Both the position numbers and the translations under genes were made by a program. DNA of 64,000 nucleotides from JAEZKC01 sp046538945 (GTDB taxonomy: Bacteria; Fibrobacterota; Chitinivibrionia; Chitinivibrionales; Chitinispirillaceae), in NCBI GenBank assembly GCA_046538945.1, contig JBKHHW010000001.1:1-64000 (forward strand), written 5' to 3'. This document shows positions 34,830-43,904 of this stretch, one piece after another (position 1 is the first letter of the stretch; each line of letters starts with the position of its first letter). Below the pieces are notes generated by a model. It saw only the letters and a list, made by a program, of their open reading frames with translations. It was not told the origin of the DNA and made no database searches.

Positions 34830-36326
34830 ATCCACCCACCTGATTCCAGCAATCAGCTTTTCCAAAATCTGCTCCTGCATAACCCAGTTATCGTACTGGC
34901 CTCGGCCAACCCCATTGCAGAGGATCGCAAAAGCATACGTTTCATCCTCCAGAAGAACATAACCGGCCAACGTGGAAACTCTGATTGAATTCAATGTACC
35001 AGTTTTAGCTCTTACAATTCCCTTCAGACGCGATCTCTGAAACCTGTCTTCAAGAGTCCCATCAACTCCCGAAACAGAAAGAGAAGCCAGGTAATCAGGA
35101 AAATATCTCTTCTGACGCGATACATAAGAGAGCAGTTCTACTATCTGGGAAGCGCTGAGGCGATTGGTGGTTTTACCCATCCCGGACCCATTCGAAATCA
35201 AAGGTTTACCGGGTAAATCCAGCTCTGCCCACCACCTTGAAACAACTGCAGCTCCATTGAGCCAGGTTCCCGGAGAACCGTCCCGGACCGCTCCCATAGT
35301 CTTAAACAACATTTCCGACACAAAGTTATTTGAATGCCTGAACATATGTCCCACATAATCTGAAAGGGGCTGGCCTTTGAAGGTATAAAAAGGATCTTGC
35401 GATTCCAACCCGGAAGGCACTCTTTTGCGAACAGTTTTTCCTGTTATCTGTATACCGTTTTCCCTGAACAGCGACCTGACAGCTCCGCCAAAAACCTCCC
35501 AGGTCTGCCATACTTTTCTGAAAGTATACCTGGAGGGTTCATTCAATGCCATGGCCCCACGGACATCTATCTGAGTAACTCCCGCACTCTGAGACGTTCT
35601 TATATCGAGACTGCCACGGGTTCCGGAGGGCACAGTCACAGCAGAGGAGTTTATTTTCAGACCCTCAATGCGGGGAAACACATCCACGTGCACAGGTGAT
35701 CCCACGTGCTGTCCTGAACGGTGATGAATAGCAATACTGCTGAAATTGGCTGATAGCGCACCTATGATAGACTGATAAGCCCTGCTTCCATCATTATTGG
35801 AAAATCCGGGTCCTACCCTGACAGAATCGAAAAAGAAATCATCAAGAACAAGATCCCCGTCTATGACATTTATTCCCCTGTGCTTCAGGTGCTGCACAAA
35901 TAGCCACATCTTTTCGGCACTGAACCCCGGATCTCCCCGTCCCTGTATATACAGATTTCCATGGACAACACCCGAATCACAATTGTAGGTTCCATCAATA
36001 TACACCGGCGTTTCAAATGTGTAATCCGAACCAAGAGTTTCAAATGCTGCAGCACCAGTTACAAGCTTTGAAACCGAGGCCGGAATCATCATGCTGTCAG
36101 CATTGATCGAAACGACATTCGAATCAGTATCGAGATCCTTTATCACTACTGCGATTCCTCCGCCGGTGTAACTGCGTGCATGGAGCAGTTTCTCGACTTT
36201 TCCCTGCATGGAACCGAAAACCAGTCGGATTAAAACCAGCGGAATAAATAAAGCAAACACCCTTTTTCGCACACTCACTTTTTTTCCTTTCGATACTGCT
36301 AATTTTGCTTTCTTCACGACTTCCAA
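34827..36326 (-). CDS. Penicillin-binding protein 4 type D-Ala-D-Ala carboxypeptidase/endopeptidase
   Basis: A 499-residue S13-family peptidase (DacB-like) acting on peptidoglycan in the periplasm. After a basic N-terminus and a membrane segment (about 23-38) the three active-site motifs are present: PASVSKLV (Ser-x-x-Lys), HSNNFVSEML (Ser-x-Asn) and RAKTGTLN (Lys-Thr-Gly). The long insertion between SxxK and SxN is usual in this class. It lies in a region with other envelope genes; monocistronic and convergent with the MORN gene. Confidence 0.92.
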   Translation of the reverse strand: MEVVKKAKLAVSKGKKVSVRKRVFALFIPLVLIRLVFGSMQGKVEKLLHARSYTGGGIAVVIKDLDTDSNVVSINADSMMIPASVSKLVTGAAAFETLGSDYTFETPVYIDGTYNCDSGVVHGNLYIQGRGDPGFSAEKMWLFVQHLKHRGINVIDGDLVLDDFFFDSVRVGPGFSNNDGSRAYQSIIGALSANFSSIAIHHRSGQHVGSPVHVDVFPRIEGLKINSSAVTVPSGTRGSLDIRTSQSAGVTQIDVRGAMALNEPSRYTFRKVWQTWEVFGGAVRSLFRENGIQITGKTVRKRVPSGLESQDPFYTFKGQPLSDYVGHMFRHSNNFVSEMLFKTMGAVRDGSPGTWLNGAAVVSRWWAELDLPGKPLISNGSGMGKTTNRLSASQIVELLSYVSRQKRYFPDYLASLSVSGVDGTLEDRFQRSRLKGIVRAKTGTLNSIRVSTLAGYVLLEDETYAFAILCNGVGRGQYDNWVMQEQILEKLIAGIRWVD

Positions 36327-36400
36327 AATTCTATTTTAATTACTGTAAAATAATAAATACAACATTCAGATTACCCTTACCCTCACAGGGGAGATTTTTA

Positions 36401-36613
36401 ATGCCGAAATATGCAATTGCTTTTATCACACCAGCAAAAAAGATGCAGCTTCGCCACAAAATGATCGAAGGTGAAAACAAGGACAGCGCCCTCAGACGCT
36501 TTTTCAACGAAGAAGCTAACGAGTACTACTCCAACGACGAACAGGGGTATTACTATTTCAAAGAAGACTTCTATGATGAGACGGCTGGCTCAGGCAGTAT
36601 TATCGAACTGTAG
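36401..36613 (+). CDS. Small conserved-looking hypothetical protein
   Basis: A 70-residue acidic, aromatic-rich protein with GGGGAG 9 bases before the ATG. It begins MPKYAIAFITPAKKM and contains ALRRFFNEEANEYYSNDEQGYYYFKEDF; no signal peptide or membrane helix. I do not recognise the family. It faces the DacB gene divergently and is followed by an inverted repeat. Confidence 0.65.
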   Translation: MPKYAIAFITPAKKMQLRHKMIEGENKDSALRRFFNEEANEYYSNDEQGYYYFKEDFYDETAGSGSIIEL

Positions 36614-36620
36614 CAGAAAA

Positions 36621-36655
36621 GAAACGCCTGCCAACCGGGCAGGCAACGCAGTTTC
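36621..36655. terminator. Nested inverted repeat between convergent genes
   Basis: GCCTGCC (36626-36632) pairs with GGCAGGC (36638-36644), and outer GAAAC/GTTTC (36621-36625, 36651-36655) can close it. No long T run follows. It lies between the small gene and nrdR, which converge. Confidence 0.5.
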
Positions 36656-36666
36656 CAAACACGTAT

Positions 36667-37137
36667 CTATTTGGAGTCGGGTTCTGTTTTCGATCCGATC
36701 CCCTGGACTTCAGAAATGAACTCACTGATATCCTTGAATTTTCTATATACAGACGCGAACCTGATGTAAGCCACTTCATCCAGCCCGTACAGTTCCGTCA
36801 TGACCAATTTCCCGATTTCCGAACTGGGCACCTCGTTTCTGCCCAGCTTGTCAATCTGATTTTCTATTTTTTCAACTATACTGTCGATTTTCTTCACACT
36901 CACAGGCCTCTTTTTGCAGGCGGCGGAAATACCCTGAAGGAGCTTCTGACGGTCGTAGGGCTCGCGGCGCTGATCATTTTTTATGATCGTCATGGAGACA
37001 CTCTCTATGTATTCATATGTGGTGAAGCGACGACCGCAATCCAGACACTCCCGTCTGCGCCTGACCGCCCTCCCCTCTTTGCTTGTCCGGGAGTCGACAA
37101 CTTTATCTTCCTCATGGCTACAATATGGACAGCGCAT
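36667..37137 (-). CDS. nrdR: Transcriptional repressor NrdR
   Basis: A 156-residue regulator of ribonucleotide reductase genes. It has a zinc ribbon with CPYCSHEE and CLDCGRRF and a following ATP-cone domain (about 48-140) that senses ATP/dATP. GGAGAAT precedes the ATG. Length is typical. No nrd gene or NrdR box was identified here, so its targets lie elsewhere. Confidence 0.96.
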   Translation of the reverse strand: MRCPYCSHEEDKVVDSRTSKEGRAVRRRRECLDCGRRFTTYEYIESVSMTIIKNDQRREPYDRQKLLQGISAACKKRPVSVKKIDSIVEKIENQIDKLGRNEVPSSEIGKLVMTELYGLDEVAYIRFASVYRKFKDISEFISEVQGIGSKTEPDSK

Positions 37138-37276
37138 TTGTATTCTCCTGCCGATGTGATGTTTTCGGAATTGAAAAAAGGCAATCAGAGTGCAGTGCTG
37201 ATTGCCGCAAACCGAAAACAGATGATTGCATATAATAAAAATAAACGTCCCGGTTCTGCCCGGGCAAGAAAAGCAT

Positions 37277-37963
37277 TCAGAAACTGGTGGTCAGAGACAC
37301 TTCAGCCCCGGAGAGATCAGGCGCTATTGACTGCTGAAACTCGAGAGACTTGAGGACCGATTCTCTTTGGGAAATCTTCAAATCGACGATCGAGACGATG
37401 CGGTTGAGAATCATTCCGCCTATGAAAAAAGAGGAAACTACCTGGAATTGACGGGACTGCTCGCGAAGTTTGTTGAACTCCTCTTTCTGGCTCTCATCCC
37501 CCCATCGCCACCACTCCTTAGGATTCAAATACTTCTCCGCTTCGCTGCGCTCGAGACTAACAGCCTGGTTGTAATCCCCGGCCTCCATGAAATTGCCCAC
37601 ATGCCTCCAGTACGCTTCATTATCCTGCGGATCCTCTATGCCGCCTACAGTAGAAGCATACGTACAAGCTTCCCCTTCCCGCTGCCTGGAATAGGAATGA
37701 AACAGTACCGCTCCGAAAAGTGCGGCCACATCAAATGCCAGATATTTGAACGCAGAAGACGAATTATCAAGATAGTGATGTCCCAATCCGGGAACAGCTG
37801 CGGAAGCCGCCATAGCCATCGTCACAGACTTGTTGCTCTGAGGTACACTATCGAAAATATTCACCTCTTTGGTGATCACCTCTTCCTCTACCGTCACCTG
37901 CGAAAACACATCTACAGCAGCAACAGCAAGGACAGCCATGCAGAAAAGCAGTTCTTTTTTCAA
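37277..37963 (-). CDS. DUF5683-like membrane protein (small)
   Basis: A 228-residue protein with a signal-peptide-like N-terminus (about 1-21), a hydrophobic segment with AASAAVPGLGHHYLDNSSSAFKYLAFD, and a second helix near residues 175-190 (FIGGMILNRIVSIVDLKIS). The PGLG-H/Q motif is that of DUF5683-type proteins. TTG start overlapping the stop of its upstream neighbour, so they are coupled. It is a paralogue of that longer protein. Function unknown. Confidence 0.6.
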   Translation of the reverse strand: MKKELLFCMAVLAVAAVDVFSQVTVEEEVITKEVNIFDSVPQSNKSVTMAMAASAAVPGLGHHYLDNSSSAFKYLAFDVAALFGAVLFHSYSRQREGEACTYASTVGGIEDPQDNEAYWRHVGNFMEAGDYNQAVSLERSEAEKYLNPKEWWRWGDESQKEEFNKLREQSRQFQVVSSFFIGGMILNRIVSIVDLKISQRESVLKSLEFQQSIAPDLSGAEVSLTTSF

Positions 37964-39339
37964 AATTTAACCCTCAAAGCTACACCGGGGACCGTTTCTG
38001 AACCGGTAAAAACATACTGCTGCTCCAGATTTAACCTGTTCCACACGGTTTTCTGCCCAAGAAGATAGGAATTGTAGGCCTTTGCAGTGAAACCGGCATC
38101 TACAGCGCTGACTATGTGATTGAGAATCAAGCCGAAAAGGCTGTATTTGGCAGCATCGTAATGGGAATTGGATTCGGATATCATGGAATTATACTTAGAC
38201 TGATAACTCGAATACCCGGTCAGGCCCTCTTCTCTGATCCTTCTGCCGGCTTCGTCAATGATGCGACTTACAAAGTAGAACGAAGCGGCTGTATCCTCAT
38301 CACTGCGCATATACCGCCCGTAAGCACCATCGATTGTGTCGGCCATGCCGTGATTCACGATTTCATCCAGCTTCGGTTCACAGTCTACCCACCCCGGAGT
38401 GAGAAAGCTGCTCTGAATCATTTCATAATAACTGTTTTGTTTATGCTCTGCAGCAGCATAAAAAAAGGAATCAACCTGAAATGTTTCTGAAAACAGAGTA
38501 TCCGCATATTCGGCTTTTCCCCGGTTCGCAAACTCCTCTGAGAGGACTTCTTTGTACCGATCGAGAGAATCAACACTGAAGTGTTTATCAGCGATATCAC
38601 GGGCATCCCGTCTCACACGTGCCCCTTTTACATTGTAGGCTACAGCTACCCCGATAATCGCCGCTTCAGCCGCAATAAAAGCACCCGCCTTCAAGTAGTT
38701 TTTCGAATACGCCTGACCGAGACCCGGCACCAGAAAAGACATCAACATTGCCAGCCTCGGGGAACGGTATTCTTCCAGATTGTGAGCGAAATTTATAGAC
38801 TGAACTTCCTCAATGACCGGTTCTGATGAAGCTGTATCGGCATTTCCGAGTTCCACTTGCTTCTGAGAGCCGGGAGGCGGTGTTTTTCTGACTCTTTGGG
38901 GAGGTTTAGAACTTGCCTCAGATTCCTGCTCGACTGGAGCCGTCTGGGCCGATGTATTAGGAGCAGAAGAGGAATCCGTGGACTGACCAGCAGAGTCTTG
39001 CTGCTCGACAGTCCTTTCGCCGGCCAAAAGATCCTCCGGCCCCTCCTCACTGAGGAGCTCATCCAGATCCAGCCCCTGACCAGAAGGGGCGGCGGCCTCT
39101 GTATCAGCCGCCTTCTTCTCTTCTTGTGGGGGCACTGCTGCCGTGGAACTATCCTTATCCACCTCCGGCCCGGGTTCGCCATCCTTACCCTCATCCTCCA
39201 CAACCAAGTCTCCATCCTCAACGGATTCCACTACGACTCCCTGCGGAGAAGACTCGGCAGCACTATCTTTTTGGGCCGATGCCACCTGAGCTGAAAAGAA
39301 AACAGAAACACCTAAAGCCAGCAGCGTACGCCTGTTCAT
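37960..39339 (-). CDS. DUF5683-like membrane protein with acidic N-terminal region
   Basis: A 459-residue relative of the gene just downstream. Residues 1-22 look like a signal peptide; then about 165 residues are low complexity and rich in Glu, Asp, Ser, Gln and Pro; then comes SFLVPGLGQAYSKNYLKAG and membrane segments near 195-240, ending with LILNHIVSAVDAGFTAKAY. Both share the pattern NHIVS/NRIVS-VD. AGGAGTG precedes the ATG. The acidic stretch may span the envelope or bind cations; this is inference. Confidence 0.6.
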   Translation of the reverse strand: MNRRTLLALGVSVFFSAQVASAQKDSAAESSPQGVVVESVEDGDLVVEDEGKDGEPGPEVDKDSSTAAVPPQEEKKAADTEAAAPSGQGLDLDELLSEEGPEDLLAGERTVEQQDSAGQSTDSSSAPNTSAQTAPVEQESEASSKPPQRVRKTPPPGSQKQVELGNADTASSEPVIEEVQSINFAHNLEEYRSPRLAMLMSFLVPGLGQAYSKNYLKAGAFIAAEAAIIGVAVAYNVKGARVRRDARDIADKHFSVDSLDRYKEVLSEEFANRGKAEYADTLFSETFQVDSFFYAAAEHKQNSYYEMIQSSFLTPGWVDCEPKLDEIVNHGMADTIDGAYGRYMRSDEDTAASFYFVSRIIDEAGRRIREEGLTGYSSYQSKYNSMISESNSHYDAAKYSLFGLILNHIVSAVDAGFTAKAYNSYLLGQKTVWNRLNLEQQYVFTGSETVPGVALRVKF

Positions 39340-39366
39340 AACACTCCTATTCCCAAGACCGAAAAA

Positions 39367-40173
39367 CTACAACCCGAGCACATCCTTCATTGTATAAGAG
39401 CCGGGCTGTTTCGACGAGAGCCACTTAGCTGTCTCAACCGCCCCTCTCGCAAAAGTACTCCGGCTGTGTGCCATATGCCTCAATTCAACCCTTTCGCCCA
39501 TTCCGGCAAAGAGTACTGTGTGATCACCAACTATATCGCCCCCCCGTACCGCGTGCATTCCGACCTCGCTGGATGAACGGGTCGAGGATGCCATTCCGGA
39601 CCGGCCATTAACTATAGCCTCATCATAGCTCTTCTCCAAAGCATCGGCAACTATTTCTCCCAGTCTGCGGGCAGTTCCGCTCGGAGAATCCTTCTTGAAT
39701 CTATGATGCGCTTCCACAATTTCTATGTCAAAACTGCCTTTGAGCCGCTTTGACACCAGTTCTGTAAGCGAAAAAAGCAGATTGACACCGAGACTCATGT
39801 TCGGACTCACCACCACCGGAATAGTCTGCGCGGCCTTTTCGGCGAGTTCATAATCGCTTTTTTCAAGCCCGGTGGTTCCCACCACCATCGGTTTCTTGTG
39901 CTCTGAAGCTCTCTCCAGAAGAGAACGGGTAGACTGAACGGATGAAAAATCGATAATCACTCCGTCAGCCACGCCGGCTTGCTCCAGGGAGGAAGTGACT
40001 TTCAAACCGCCGAAGTCAGCCCCGATGCACTGTCCATAATTCTCGCCCATTTTGGGGTGAGAAGGATACTCCACTGCCGCGGCCAGTTTAACCGAAGGGT
40101 CATCCTGAATCACTTTGGCAATCTCAATCCCCATACGGCCCAGAGCACCCATAATTAAAATATCTATTGCCAT
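39367..40173 (-). CDS. dapB: 4-hydroxy-tetrahydrodipicolinate reductase
   Basis: A 268-residue NAD(P)H enzyme of the lysine/DAP pathway. It has the nucleotide-binding start ILIMGALGRMG, the catalytic segment VEAHHRFKKDSPSGTA with the two His and Lys, and GGDIVGDHTV. I use ATG 40173 (GAAAGGGA upstream); ATG 40188 would add five residues and overlap dapA. It is downstream of dapA on one transcript. DAP feeds both lysine and peptidoglycan. Confidence 0.95.
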   Translation of the reverse strand: MAIDILIMGALGRMGIEIAKVIQDDPSVKLAAAVEYPSHPKMGENYGQCIGADFGGLKVTSSLEQAGVADGVIIDFSSVQSTRSLLERASEHKKPMVVGTTGLEKSDYELAEKAAQTIPVVVSPNMSLGVNLLFSLTELVSKRLKGSFDIEIVEAHHRFKKDSPSGTARRLGEIVADALEKSYDEAIVNGRSGMASSTRSSSEVGMHAVRGGDIVGDHTVLFAGMGERVELRHMAHSRSTFARGAVETAKWLSSKQPGSYTMKDVLGL

Positions 40174-40184
40174 AATGGTCCCTT

Positions 40185-41072
40185 TCAAGACTTTTTGGGA
40201 AGAGAGTACGTTTCGAGTACGGAGAGCAGCTGCTTTTTATTGTCTTCCTTCATGGAAACTAACGGCAGTCTCACCGGCCCGGCCGCAAGCCCAAGGTGAT
40301 CCATACATGCCTTTATCGGCACAGGATTGGCCTCTATGAACACGAACTGAGACAGAGGGAGAAGCTCCTCGTGAATTTTCAGTGCTGTCGAGGTATCTCC
40401 GTTGAGAAAAGAGTCGATCATTGAACCCATTTTGTCAGGAACGATATTTCCGATCACGGATATCACTCCTTTTCCTCCGCAGGCAAGGGTGGGCAGAGTC
40501 AGTCCGTCATCCCCGGAAAGAATGGTGACTCTGTCTCCGCAGCGGCGATGTATCTCCGAAACCTGAGCGACACTTCCGCTGGCTTCCTTGATTGCGGCAA
40601 CACTCTTCAGTTCACAGAGCCGTTCGAGGGTTTCAGGAAGCATATTCACTCCGGTACGCCCCGGAACGTTGTAGAGTACCATAGGGACATCCACATTTTC
40701 GGCAATCGCCTTGAAATGCTGATACAGTCCCTCCTGAGTGGGCTTGTTGTAGTAAGGAGTGATGGTCAGGATTGCATCCGCGCCCTTCTCTTTTGCGTGC
40801 TGAGCGGCATTGATCGCCTCTTTTGTGTTGTTGGAGCCGGCTCCCGCAATCACCTGCACTCGTCCCTTTGCCTGTTCGACCGCGATGTCCACCACCCGGT
40901 TGTGCTCCTGCCAATCCAGCGTAGCAGACTCGCCGGTGGTCCCGCAGGGAACGATTCCGGCAGCCCCTTTTGAAATCAGGTATTCGATATTGGACCTGAG
41001 TCCCTCTTCATCCAGTTTTCCGTCTTTAGTGAATGGCGTTACTATTGCCACATAACATCCGCGAAATTCCAT
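40185..41072 (-). CDS. dapA: 4-hydroxy-tetrahydrodipicolinate synthase
   Basis: A 295-residue TIM-barrel class I aldolase that joins pyruvate and aspartate semialdehyde. The Tyr of YNVPGRTG and Schiff-base Lys in VAAIKEASG are present, plus the signature GTTGESATL. AAGGAGA precedes the ATG. It is followed by dapB within about a dozen bases. A terminator (41112-41157) isolates it from the ribosomal genes upstream, so it needs its own promoter. Confidence 0.96.
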   Translation of the reverse strand: MEFRGCYVAIVTPFTKDGKLDEEGLRSNIEYLISKGAAGIVPCGTTGESATLDWQEHNRVVDIAVEQAKGRVQVIAGAGSNNTKEAINAAQHAKEKGADAILTITPYYNKPTQEGLYQHFKAIAENVDVPMVLYNVPGRTGVNMLPETLERLCELKSVAAIKEASGSVAQVSEIHRRCGDRVTILSGDDGLTLPTLACGGKGVISVIGNIVPDKMGSMIDSFLNGDTSTALKIHEELLPLSQFVFIEANPVPIKACMDHLGLAAGPVRLPLVSMKEDNKKQLLSVLETYSLPKKS

Positions 41073-41111
41073 CAGAATCTCCTTCTGTTAAACGTGTGTT
41101 GTGTCTACCTA

Positions 41112-41157
41112 ATAAAAATGCCGGGTTTCCGGAACTTGAACTCCAGGATGCCCGGCA
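41112..41157 (-). terminator. Terminator of the rpsF-rpsR-rplI operon
   Basis: On the minus strand TGCCGGG ... CCCGGCA (arms at 41151-41157 and 41119-41125) is followed by TTTTTATT. The loop holds a weaker inner pairing. It lies 41 bases after the rplI stop. Confidence 0.8.
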
Positions 41158-41197
41158 CAAGAGTTTTTGATGCTCTAGACCAAACAAAAGCCGACAA

Positions 41198-41647
41198 TCA
41201 GCTTTCTTCTTTCACAACCCAGACCTTCAGCTTCGCACCCACATCCCGGAAAAGGTTGATATCCACCGAATATACTCCAAGCTGTTTGATGGGCTCTTCG
41301 AGGGCAACCTGCCTTTTTTCGACATTGAACCCCTCCTTTTTGAGGAATTCAGAAATGTCCTGAGCACTGACAGACCCGTAAATCTGCTCCTCCGCGCCTA
41401 CCTTCACAGGAATGGTGCACGGAGTCTGCTCAATTTTCTTGCCCATTTCACGGGCTTCGGCCAGCTGCTGTTCCTCGCGTTTTTCAGAGACACGCCTCAT
41501 CTCAGCGACCTGCTTCTTATTCCCCTCGGTCGCAATAACTGCTATGCCCTGCGGTATGAGAAAATTTCTGGCGAAACCGTCTTTGACGGAAACGATATCC
41601 ATTGCTCTACCAAGACTCTGGTAATCCTTCTTAAGAACGACTTGCAT
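41198..41647 (-). CDS. rplI: Ribosomal protein L9
   Basis: A 149-residue large-subunit protein. The N-terminal domain starts MQVVLKKDYQSLGRAMDIV and contains GFARNFLIPQGIA (usual rRNA-binding GYARNFLIP); a long helix with coiled character leads to the C-terminal domain with GSVSAQDI. GGAGGAGT precedes the ATG. Last gene of the rpsF-rpsR-rplI unit. Confidence 0.97.
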   Translation of the reverse strand: MQVVLKKDYQSLGRAMDIVSVKDGFARNFLIPQGIAVIATEGNKKQVAEMRRVSEKREEQQLAEAREMGKKIEQTPCTIPVKVGAEEQIYGSVSAQDISEFLKKEGFNVEKRQVALEEPIKQLGVYSVDINLFRDVGAKLKVWVVKEES

Positions 41648-41680
41648 TTTTATTACTCCTCCACTTTACCGGTCGTCAGA

Positions 41681-41911
41681 TTATTTGATGTTTTCAGCCA
41701 CAAACGGCAGAAGTGCCAAGTGTCTGGCACGCTTGACAGCAGTGGCCAGCTTTCTCTGATTCTTCGAACTGACGCCCGAGAGGCGGCGGGGAACAATTTT
41801 CCCACGCTCAGTCACATATCTTCCAATAGTTCTTATATCTTTGTAATCCGGCTCTACTTTATTCTGCTCAAACCAGCAGACCTTTTTTGCTCTTCTTTTC
41901 CCAAGTGCCAT
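41681..41911 (-). CDS. rpsR: Ribosomal protein S18
   Basis: A 76-residue small-subunit protein that pairs with S6. It shows [10 protein letters not shown] near the N-terminus, [21 protein letters not shown], and the [21 protein letters not shown] end. Only one Cys of the zinc-type form is kept (Cys12), so it is probably the zinc-free form. GGGAGAAAG precedes the ATG. Confidence 0.97.
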   Translation of the reverse strand: MALGKRRAKKVCWFEQNKVEPDYKDIRTIGRYVTERGKIVPRRLSGVSSKNQRKLATAVKRARHLALLPFVAENIK

Positions 41912-41942
41912 TATGATCTTTCTCCCTTATGAATATTTACAC

Positions 41943-42326
41943 TTATTCCTGATCAGCGCTTTCTTTATCTTCCCCTGCAGCCGCAGCAGCCTCAGAACGC
42001 TCCCTGCGTGCAACCAGCTCCGCGCGGGCAATGTCATTTTTGACATTTCTGACCACAGTGAGATGGCGCAGAATGTTTTCATTAAGCTTGATGGACTTTT
42101 CAAATTCAGCAGGAACATTACCCTCTCCCTTGTACAGAAAAAGAACGTAATGACCGGATCTTTTCTTTTTTATGGGGTACGCCAATGCCCTCTTTCCCCA
42201 CACATCCACCTTCTCAAGCTCAGCATTGGCACTGAAGAATTCCTCAAGCTTCTTCTGTTCCTTCTGGATCACGTCTTCGGGAAGAGACCCGTCGATCACG
42301 ATCGCTGTTTCATAGGGTCGAATCAC
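41943..42326 (-). CDS. rpsF: Ribosomal protein S6
   Basis: A 127-residue small-subunit protein, start GTG with GGAGGT upstream. It has YETAIVIDGSL, the long helix with QKEQKKLEEFF, and KRALAYPIKKKRSGHYVLF, all typical of S6. The C-terminal tail is Glu/Ala-rich, longer than the shortest family members. First gene of the S6-S18-L9 operon. Confidence 0.96.
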   Translation of the reverse strand: MIRPYETAIVIDGSLPEDVIQKEQKKLEEFFSANAELEKVDVWGKRALAYPIKKKRSGHYVLFLYKGEGNVPAEFEKSIKLNENILRHLTVVRNVKNDIARAELVARRERSEAAAAAGEDKESADQE

Positions 42327-42354
42327 TTACTACCTCCTGTGGTCGTTTAGGGCC

Positions 42355-42372
42355 CCGGAACGGATATTCCGG
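42355..42372. repeat. Inverted repeat between pth and rpsF
   Basis: CCGGAA (42355-42360) and TTCCGG (42367-42372) with a 6-base loop sit in the 59-base gap between pth and rpsF. No T run follows on the minus strand; it may be a processing or attenuation site. Confidence 0.35.
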
Positions 42373-42385
42373 AGCAGGATTATTT

Positions 42386-43042
42386 TTATTCTAAATTTCC
42401 GTTCCCGTCGTTCAACGGCACGGAATTATATCTGTTCATTGTCCTTTCGATACCATTATCAAGCAAAAATCGCACTGCAGCAGCCGACGCATCCACCACC
42501 TTCTGTACTTTCTCATTCTCCCGGTCGGTGAAATTACCCAAAACAAAGCTTATGATATCCACCCCGGAAGGCAATGGCCCTATCCCCACCCTCATCCGGG
42601 GGAAATCGGAACCGACAGCGGAGCTTATAGACTTCAAACCATTGTGACCGCCATGGCTCCCCCCCTTGCGGAACCTGATCGTTCCCAAAGGGATGTTGAA
42701 GTCATCCACGATTACCAAGCTATTACAAAGAGGCAGTCCATATCTTTCCAGGCATGCCTTTACAGCCACCCCGGAACGGTTCATGAAAGTAAGCGGCTTC
42801 ACCAGCACAAGCGGCTTCAGACCGGGTTTGGGTACCCCTTCGACACAGACCGAACTGCAGTGCCTGCGGACCGACCCTTCCGAAAGATCTGCTTGTAGAC
42901 GGTCAATGATTCTGAAACCGACATTGTGACGAGTAAACTCATACTCATCACCGGGATTACCCAATCCGAAAAGAATGTACGAAGGCTTGAATTCAGCCCT
43001 GCGTTTGCCAAAAAATTTCTCAAAGAGCGTTAACAGACACAT
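42386..43042 (-). CDS. pth: Peptidyl-tRNA hydrolase
   Basis: A 218-residue enzyme that frees peptides from dropped-off peptidyl-tRNA. It has FGLGNPGDEYEFTRHNVGF with the catalytic His and preceding Asn, LVIVDDFNIPLG with the catalytic Asp, and GGSHGGHNGLKSI. An N-terminal extension of about 20 residues precedes the usual start. Placed between L25 and the S6 operon, a common order. No strong ribosome site before the ATG. Confidence 0.95.
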   Translation of the reverse strand: MCLLTLFEKFFGKRRAEFKPSYILFGLGNPGDEYEFTRHNVGFRIIDRLQADLSEGSVRRHCSSVCVEGVPKPGLKPLVLVKPLTFMNRSGVAVKACLERYGLPLCNSLVIVDDFNIPLGTIRFRKGGSHGGHNGLKSISSAVGSDFPRMRVGIGPLPSGVDIISFVLGNFTDRENEKVQKVVDASAAAVRFLLDNGIERTMNRYNSVPLNDGNGNLE

Positions 43043-43067
43043 TTCAATAAAGCGGCTGCCCTTGAAT

Positions 43068-43673
43068 TCAGGAGGCCGCTTCCTCTTCGCTCTCCTCCGC
43101 GGTTGTTTCTGAAACCCGAGTAGGAGGTGTCACAACGGCAAGCACCTCTTCAGGTGCATCCTTGATGACGATTTTGGGAATGGAAACATCTCTCACATGA
43201 ATAGATTCCCCGATTTTCAGCTCAGACACGTTGATTGTGACGTTTTCCGGAATATCTGCAGGCAGACACTCGACTTTGACAGTTTTAACCGGATGACCCA
43301 ACACCCCGTTATCCACCTTCACTCCAACAGGAACGCCCTCGATTTCCAGAGGGACATCGACAACAACTTTCTCATTCATGTCCACATGCATGAAATCGAT
43401 ATGGTAGAACTCATTGTCCCTCAGGACACTACGCTGCACTTCACGGATGACAGCAATGGAATCACCGCCGTTTTCGAGCCCCAGATCGACCAGATGAGTG
43501 AGCTGTCTGTTTCTGACCATAGTGGCGAAATCTTTATGGAAAACCTCGATCTTCTTCGGTTCCAGATCGTGACCATAATAGATCGCGGGAATCCAACCCT
43601 GGGAACGGGCCTTGCGAGTGTAGGACTTTCCGTCACCCTCCCGCACACGTGTCTGCAATTTAACAATATCCAA
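43068..43673 (-). CDS. rplY: Ribosomal protein L25/CTC form
   Basis: A 201-residue long form of L25 (general stress protein CTC type) that binds 5S rRNA. The first domain includes ARSQGWIPAIYYGHD and the second includes HIDFMHVDMNEKVVVDVPLEIEG and GVLGHPVKTVKVECLPADIPE; the tail is acidic. TTG start with GGAGGT upstream. It lies after tRNA-Gln and before pth on the same strand. Confidence 0.94.
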   Translation of the reverse strand: MDIVKLQTRVREGDGKSYTRKARSQGWIPAIYYGHDLEPKKIEVFHKDFATMVRNRQLTHLVDLGLENGGDSIAVIREVQRSVLRDNEFYHIDFMHVDMNEKVVVDVPLEIEGVPVGVKVDNGVLGHPVKTVKVECLPADIPENVTINVSELKIGESIHVRDVSIPKIVIKDAPEEVLAVVTPPTRVSETTAEESEEEAAS

Positions 43674-43729
43674 AGTACGACCTCCTCGGACAAACGCTTT
43701 AATTTATTCAACTGATTTAGCCAAATGAA

Positions 43730-43805
43730 TGGCTGGGGCGGAAGGATTCGAACCCTCGAATACATGGACCAAAACCATGTGACTTAGCCGCTTGTCGACG
43801 CCCCA
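43730..43805 (-). tRNA. tRNA-Gln (anticodon TTG)
   Basis: The minus strand gives TGGGGCG/CGCCCCA acceptor stem, D arm with AAGCGGCTAAGTC, anticodon stem CATGG/CCATG with loop TTTTGGT (anticodon UUG, codon CAA), and T arm GGGTTCGAATCC. The discriminator G and CCA are encoded, unlike the tRNA-Leu of this window. It sits between spoVG and rplY. Confidence 0.95.
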
Positions 43806-43904
43806 GCAAAGGCCGGATTTAAAAAATAATCTTTTAAATATAAGTGATGGCAACGCAAGAGGAAAGATAATCAAAAGACAGAACAGGTTTTTGCTTTGAA
43901 GCAC

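Noticed and set aside
39367..41072. Lysine riboswitch before dapA
   Set aside because: The gap upstream of dapA is about 125 bases and mostly holds the rplI terminator; no lysine-element features were seen.
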